A stretch of DNA of 9,415 bases, from the NCBI GenBank assembly GCA_031254795.1, contig JAIRTS010000194.1:1-9415 (forward strand). Direction: 5' to 3'. The notes under the pieces were generated by a model that was not told the origin of the DNA, searched no databases, and saw only the letters and a list, made by a program, of their open reading frames with translations. Below are positions 6,647 to 9,415 of the stretch, piece by piece (within the stretch, counting starts at the first letter, position 1; each line of letters opens with the position of its first letter). The DNA comes from Treponema sp. Lineage in GTDB: Bacteria > Spirochaetota > Spirochaetia > Treponematales > Breznakiellaceae. Position numbers and translations under genes: made by a program.

Positions 6647-6684
6647 AGACATACAGTCTACGATAACGCCTCGTCTTTGTCAAG
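6647..6684 (-). promoter_or_regulatory. Sigma70-type promoter of rplM-rpsI with overlapping inverted repeat
   Basis: On the - strand a perfect -35 TTGACA (6684-6679) is followed after exactly 17 bases by TAGACT (6661-6656), four of six matches to TATAAT. The predicted start near 6648-6650 gives a leader of about 38 bases before rplM. A perfect inverted repeat TAGAC-ATACA-GTCTA (6647-6661) covers the -10 box and start site and might be an operator, though it could be chance. Confidence 0.7.
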
Positions 6685-6718
6685 AGGTGTATTTAAGAGG
6701 AATCTTGCCGTCTGACCG

Positions 6719-6901
6719 TTATTTCCACTTGTTTTCTGCGCGCCCGCAATGGAACGCGACGAAACGACAGAATCGCGCGGAATTTGCAACGGGATCCGTA
6801 GCGGATTCTGTGTTGGAATCGCTCAGAATCCCGAACTGCCCGCCCTTGCGCCGCCGCTGTTTTCCAAGTCCCGCAAACCAAAATTCGATTTTTGATCTCA
6901 T
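6719..6901 (-). CDS. Possible 60-residue hypothetical ORF after the PUR gene
   Basis: A leftward frame starting four bases after the PUR-protein stop, with AAAGGTG about five bases before its ATG at 6901, which is a good ribosome site. The product (MRSKIEFWFAGLGKQRRRKG... ending ENKWK) has a basic N-terminal part, no recognised domain and no membrane segment. The DNA contains small inverted repeats such as GATTC-tgtgttg-GAATC, and the residue mix is unlike the neighbouring genes, so it may be only a non-coding spacer. Together with the rplM promoter it fills the gap 6612-6905. Confidence 0.3.
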   Translation of the reverse strand: MRSKIEFWFAGLGKQRRRKGGQFGILSDSNTESATDPVANSARFCRFVAFHCGRAENKWK

Positions 6902-6905
6902 CAAT

Positions 6906-7361
6906 TCACCTTTTTTTCACGGTTTTCACTTTTCTCTTGACACCGCCCTTTGTCCTGTCAAAAGAGCCGTTTTTACCGTCATCCCAGAGCGCGCCGGATT
7001 TTTTTTCTTCTCCTTTGGCTTTCTTCACAACAAGGCGTTTTTTAGGAAAAGACGAGCCGTCGGCGTCGCCGCCATAGAAATCCCCCCGGCTGACGCCGCG
7101 TACCATGCTCCTCGCAACGCGCTTTTTTTCACGGTCAGCTTTATCCATAACCTTCAGGGCTTCTTCAAAACCACCCAAAAACCGCGTAAGATCATCGGCG
7201 AAAAGCACCACTGACTGCCGCTCAAAGCCGCCTTCATCTCTGTTCTTGCTCTCGACAATGTTAAGGTAAATATCGCCCAGTCTATTCTCTTTTACATTGA
7301 AAAAATATGTCCTGTTCTGCAACTGGACCCGCGTTGAAAAAATCTCACCTCGTAAACCCAT
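6906..7361 (-). CDS. PUR-domain (DUF3276) nucleic-acid-binding protein with basic tail
   Basis: Predicted 151-residue cytosolic protein. Residues 1-73 match the bacterial PUR-alpha-like / DUF3276 fold: RGEIFSTRV (4-12), RTYFFNVKENRLGDIYLNIVES (17-38), FERQSVVLFADDL (46-58) and a closing helix FLGGFEEALKVMDK. The Borrelia burgdorferi homologue BpuR binds single-stranded and duplex nucleic acid and affects expression of other genes. Residues 75-151 form a low-complexity Lys/Arg/Gly-rich tail ending VKRKVKTVKKR, probably disordered and nucleic-acid-binding, and longer than in the single-domain relatives I know. ATG 7361 is chosen because AGGAGG lies four bases before it; in-frame ATGs at 7382 and 7394 lack good sites. 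The gap to the upstream phosphohexomutase stop is 35 bases, so they are probably co-transcribed. Target and role here are inferred only from the family. Confidence 0.82.
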   Translation of the reverse strand: MGLRGEIFSTRVQLQNRTYFFNVKENRLGDIYLNIVESKNRDEGGFERQSVVLFADDLTRFLGGFEEALKVMDKADREKKRVARSMVRGVSRGDFYGGDADGSSFPKKRLVVKKAKGEEKKSGALWDDGKNGSFDRTKGGVKRKVKTVKKR

Positions 7362-7396
7362 ACGTCCTCCTCGCGCATCCATCCGGACGCGCATGC

Positions 7397-9265
7397 CTAT
7401 TCATTGTCGGCTTCAATAACCATTGCCCGTTGCCACGCAATCAATTCCCGTTCAAGGTCGAAGCATTCAGCGTCGGCCATGATCCGAAACACAGGCTCGG
7501 TGCCGGAACCGCGCATCCAAAGAGAAGCGACGCGCTTGTCCTGAACGTCAACAAAGATTATCTTCAATCCACCACGTCCAGCCTCGCCAAAATTTTTGAT
7601 GTCAAGCCTTTCTTCTATCCCATTATAACACGCCGCGTTCCATGCGACAATGCCGTATTGTTTGTATAGATGTTCTTTCTTTTTTTCCCAATCACGCAAA
7701 AATACCTTCTGATACCTTTCTTTTAAAGCGGCGTGATCCGTGGACTTCACTTTGAGCAACGCATCCGGCGTGTAACCGCCGGTGCTGACAAAGGGCGGGA
7801 GGGTCGTGATAATGTCCGCCAAGGTAAAATCATCTTTGTACGAGGCGACATTCCCCGAAAGATCGCGCCAGATTTCAAAAAGCCCCTTTTTATCGCCGGC
7901 GCTTCGTATGGCAAGCATTTTAAGCAGGGCGAACACCGTATCGATGGGATCGCGCACCGCAGACGGGTGCGTAATATTGCCGCCTGCGGAGCCTTCCCCC
8001 AAAATACGCGCCGTGAAACCCAATCCGCGCAGTTTCCGCGCAAGGGACACCACATTCGCTTCCCCCACTTCGGCGCGGAATACTTTCGCGCCGAACGCCT
8101 CGGCTATAACATCAATCCGCAACGATGTGGGATCGTTGACCACAATGGCAACCTCATCAACGAACCTGCCATTTTCATCACACTGCGATGAACCGGTCCA
8201 TACAAGATGGGACAATTCCGCGACACAGGCAAGCGCAAAAACTTCCTGCGCCTCAAGAGGACGGATTTTTTTCAAGGTTTCGTCCCAAATCACGATGTTG
8301 CCGCGATCGCCGTCGCAATCCGGCATGTAGCCCATGACAAAAGCCGGGTCGCGAGCATGCTGTTCTTCCAGAAATTGGGCCGCGTAGTCAAGCGTTTCCC
8401 CCTCAGGCACGATACGATGCGTTATATTTCCGGCTTCATCGTTGATACAGGCGAATTTCACGCCGAGAGAGAGCAAGAATTCTCTGTCAATGGAAACAGC
8501 GCGCGCCGAACCATTGAAGTCTGCTATGACGCCGATGGGATGCGCTTGTATTGTGTCTTTAATGGACGCGAACAGCTTCTCCTGCTTCGCCTTGTCCGAG
8601 GCGTCCGACACCACTTCTCGCGTAAAATCAAGGTACGCGGACAGAGCCTCCTGTTTTACACGCGGCGAATCATCGTACGCCGCGTCAATCAGCGCCTGTT
8701 CAGCCCCGTTGATGAGAGACAACGCCTTTTCTATCCTGCCGGGCTTGAAGAGGAAGGAGCGGAATGCCTCAATAAGGAGTTTTGCCTCGGAACCGGCAAG
8801 TACGCCGCCGTCTGTCAATCCGAATTTGAGGCCGTTGTGTCCGATTGGGTTGTGGCTTGCGGAAATATAGACAAATCCCTGCGCCCTGCCTGAAACGCCT
8901 TCGCTTCTCGCAAACGACATTATTTCAGGAGCGGCCGTAATGCCCGTCCAGCGGATAGCGCACCCTTCGGCCGCCAACGACCGCATCATCACACTGGCGA
9001 TACTTTTGCCGGTAGGCCTCGCGTCCATACCCGCAATCAACGCAGGACGCGCGACGCTGGTCGTTTTCTTTACGTAATCCGCGAAAACCTTGGCCGCGAC
9101 GGCGACAATTACGCTATGAGCCAATGAAATTTCACTGCCGGAATTCTCTTCGTTTCCGTCCGGAGCAAAAACGGCGCGCCAGCCGGAAGCGGATAAAATC
9201 ATCGCGGACAGCGTGGCGTCAATCGCTTCTTCCTGCAAGCCGGAATCGTCTTTTGTCAACTGCAA
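7397..9265 (-). CDS. Phosphoglucomutase/phosphomannomutase family protein
   Basis: Predicted 622-residue alpha-D-phosphohexomutase, interconverting hexose 1- and 6-phosphates through a phosphoserine enzyme. All four active-site loops are seen: SASHNP with catalytic Ser137 (135-140), the metal loop DCDGD (316-320), the sugar-specificity loop GEGSAGG (423-429), and the phosphate-binding loop RGSGTEP (585-591). The N-terminal part carries ASGWRAVF (26-33), the family start. The protein is longer than typical bacterial enzymes (about 450-580), with extra sequence around residues 160-240 and 455-550. The third loop reads GEGSAGG and not the usual GE(E/M)SGG/H, so glucose versus mannose preference cannot be judged. 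The TTG at 9265 is accepted because GAGG (9272-9275) lies six bases upstream and no nearby ATG fits. It is followed by the PUR gene. Confidence 0.9.
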   Translation of the reverse strand: MQLTKDDSGLQEEAIDATLSAMILSASGWRAVFAPDGNEENSGSEISLAHSVIVAVAAKVFADYVKKTTSVARPALIAGMDARPTGKSIASVMMRSLAAEGCAIRWTGITAAPEIMSFARSEGVSGRAQGFVYISASHNPIGHNGLKFGLTDGGVLAGSEAKLLIEAFRSFLFKPGRIEKALSLINGAEQALIDAAYDDSPRVKQEALSAYLDFTREVVSDASDKAKQEKLFASIKDTIQAHPIGVIADFNGSARAVSIDREFLLSLGVKFACINDEAGNITHRIVPEGETLDYAAQFLEEQHARDPAFVMGYMPDCDGDRGNIVIWDETLKKIRPLEAQEVFALACVAELSHLVWTGSSQCDENGRFVDEVAIVVNDPTSLRIDVIAEAFGAKVFRAEVGEANVVSLARKLRGLGFTARILGEGSAGGNITHPSAVRDPIDTVFALLKMLAIRSAGDKKGLFEIWRDLSGNVASYKDDFTLADIITTLPPFVSTGGYTPDALLKVKSTDHAALKERYQKVFLRDWEKKKEHLYKQYGIVAWNAACYNGIEERLDIKNFGEAGRGGLKIIFVDVQDKRVASLWMRGSGTEPVFRIMADAECFDLERELIAWQRAMVIEADNE

Positions 9266-9415
9266 TTTTAACCTCTGAATATAGAATCATTTTCAAAACT
9301 CTGTTACTTTTGAAAGAGGCTTCGGAAAAACCGGTCAAGGGCGCGATTTTCCATTTAAATCTAGCGCCACTCTTTCAAAACTTCAATTTTGAAAGAATCT
9401 TCCTCTCTATAACTG
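9266..9415. promoter_or_regulatory. Upstream region of the phosphohexomutase with paired TTTCAAAA inverted repeats
   Basis: Two inverted repeats with the same arms lie here: TTTCAAAA (9291-9298) / TTTTGAAA (9308-9315), and the longer TCTTTCAAAA (9371-9380) / TTTTGAAAGA (9387-9396) with a six-base loop. Four copies of one 8-mer in about 105 bases suggest a regulator-binding or repeat function. No convincing promoter pair is found: TTGACC (9338-9333) has no -10, and TATATT (9283-9278) is too close to the GAGG ribosome site. Confidence 0.4.

Noticed and set aside
6627..7214. Rightward 195-residue frame opposite the PUR gene and rplM promoter
   Set aside because: It is antisense to a gene with a clear family match and a strong ribosome site, and covers the promoter.
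8207..8893. Rightward 228-residue frame inside the phosphohexomutase gene
   Set aside because: Antisense to an intact enzyme with all active-site loops; Arg-rich shadow of a GC-biased gene.
9278..9307. GTAACA / TATATT as a promoter for the phosphohexomutase
   Set aside because: The transcript would start at or after the GAGG ribosome site, leaving no leader for translation from the TTG.
9310..9338. TTGACC as a -35 box for the phosphohexomutase
   Set aside because: No -10-like hexamer occurs at 16-18 bases, and the spacing positions fall in TTTCAA sequence.
1..9415. CRISPR array, tRNA or rRNA genes
   Set aside because: No regularly spaced long repeats, no cloverleaf-like sequence with the T-loop core, and no rRNA-like stretch was seen on either strand.

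Overview
The window most likely comes from a spirochaete of the Treponema type, possibly a gut treponeme of medium GC content. This rests on three things: a DUF1566-like exported protein of a kind common in treponemes, a PUR-domain nucleic-acid-binding protein resembling Borrelia BpuR, and moderate-GC housekeeping genes. No rRNA or species marker is present, so this is inference.

Layout. Positions 1-588 carry the 3' end of a strikingly AT-rich gene encoding a DUF1524-type (GmrSD-like) HNH nuclease domain, probably acquired defence DNA. Positions about 604-810 hold a GC-rich, strongly folded non-coding element with a 12-bp perfect inverted repeat, ending in a core that resembles an integron attC site. 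On the + strand there follow a small exported DUF1566-like protein (884-1477), a spacer with a hairpin and a possible opposing micro-ORF, and a 771-residue DEAH helicase of the YprA/MrfA/Hrq1 type with a C-terminal four-cysteine cluster (1747-4062).

Positions 4063-4506 are a convergent spacer with only broken reading-frame scraps and a terminator-like hairpin for the leftward genes. Everything from 4507 to 9265 is on the - strand. In transcription order (right to left) it holds: a 622-residue phosphohexomutase; a PUR-domain protein with a lysine-rich tail; a doubtful 60-residue ORF; a clear sigma70-type promoter; rplM and rpsI (ribosomal proteins L13 and S9); a repeat-filled spacer; a 90-residue ILEI/PANDER-like fragment; recX; and acyP. 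The last three overlap at ATGA and ATGGCTGA junctions and are probably translationally coupled.

How they work together. The - strand appears to hold two transcription units: phosphohexomutase plus PUR protein, and rplM-rpsI with its own promoter, perhaps reading on into the ILEI fragment, recX and acyP. RecX restrains RecA and the MrfA-like helicase belongs to a DNA-repair family, so both touch DNA repair, but they are convergent and not one operon. No complete novel system is evident. The best leads are the attC-like element beside the foreign nuclease gene, the truncated ILEI-like gene fused by overlap to recX-acyP, and the PUR protein with its tail.
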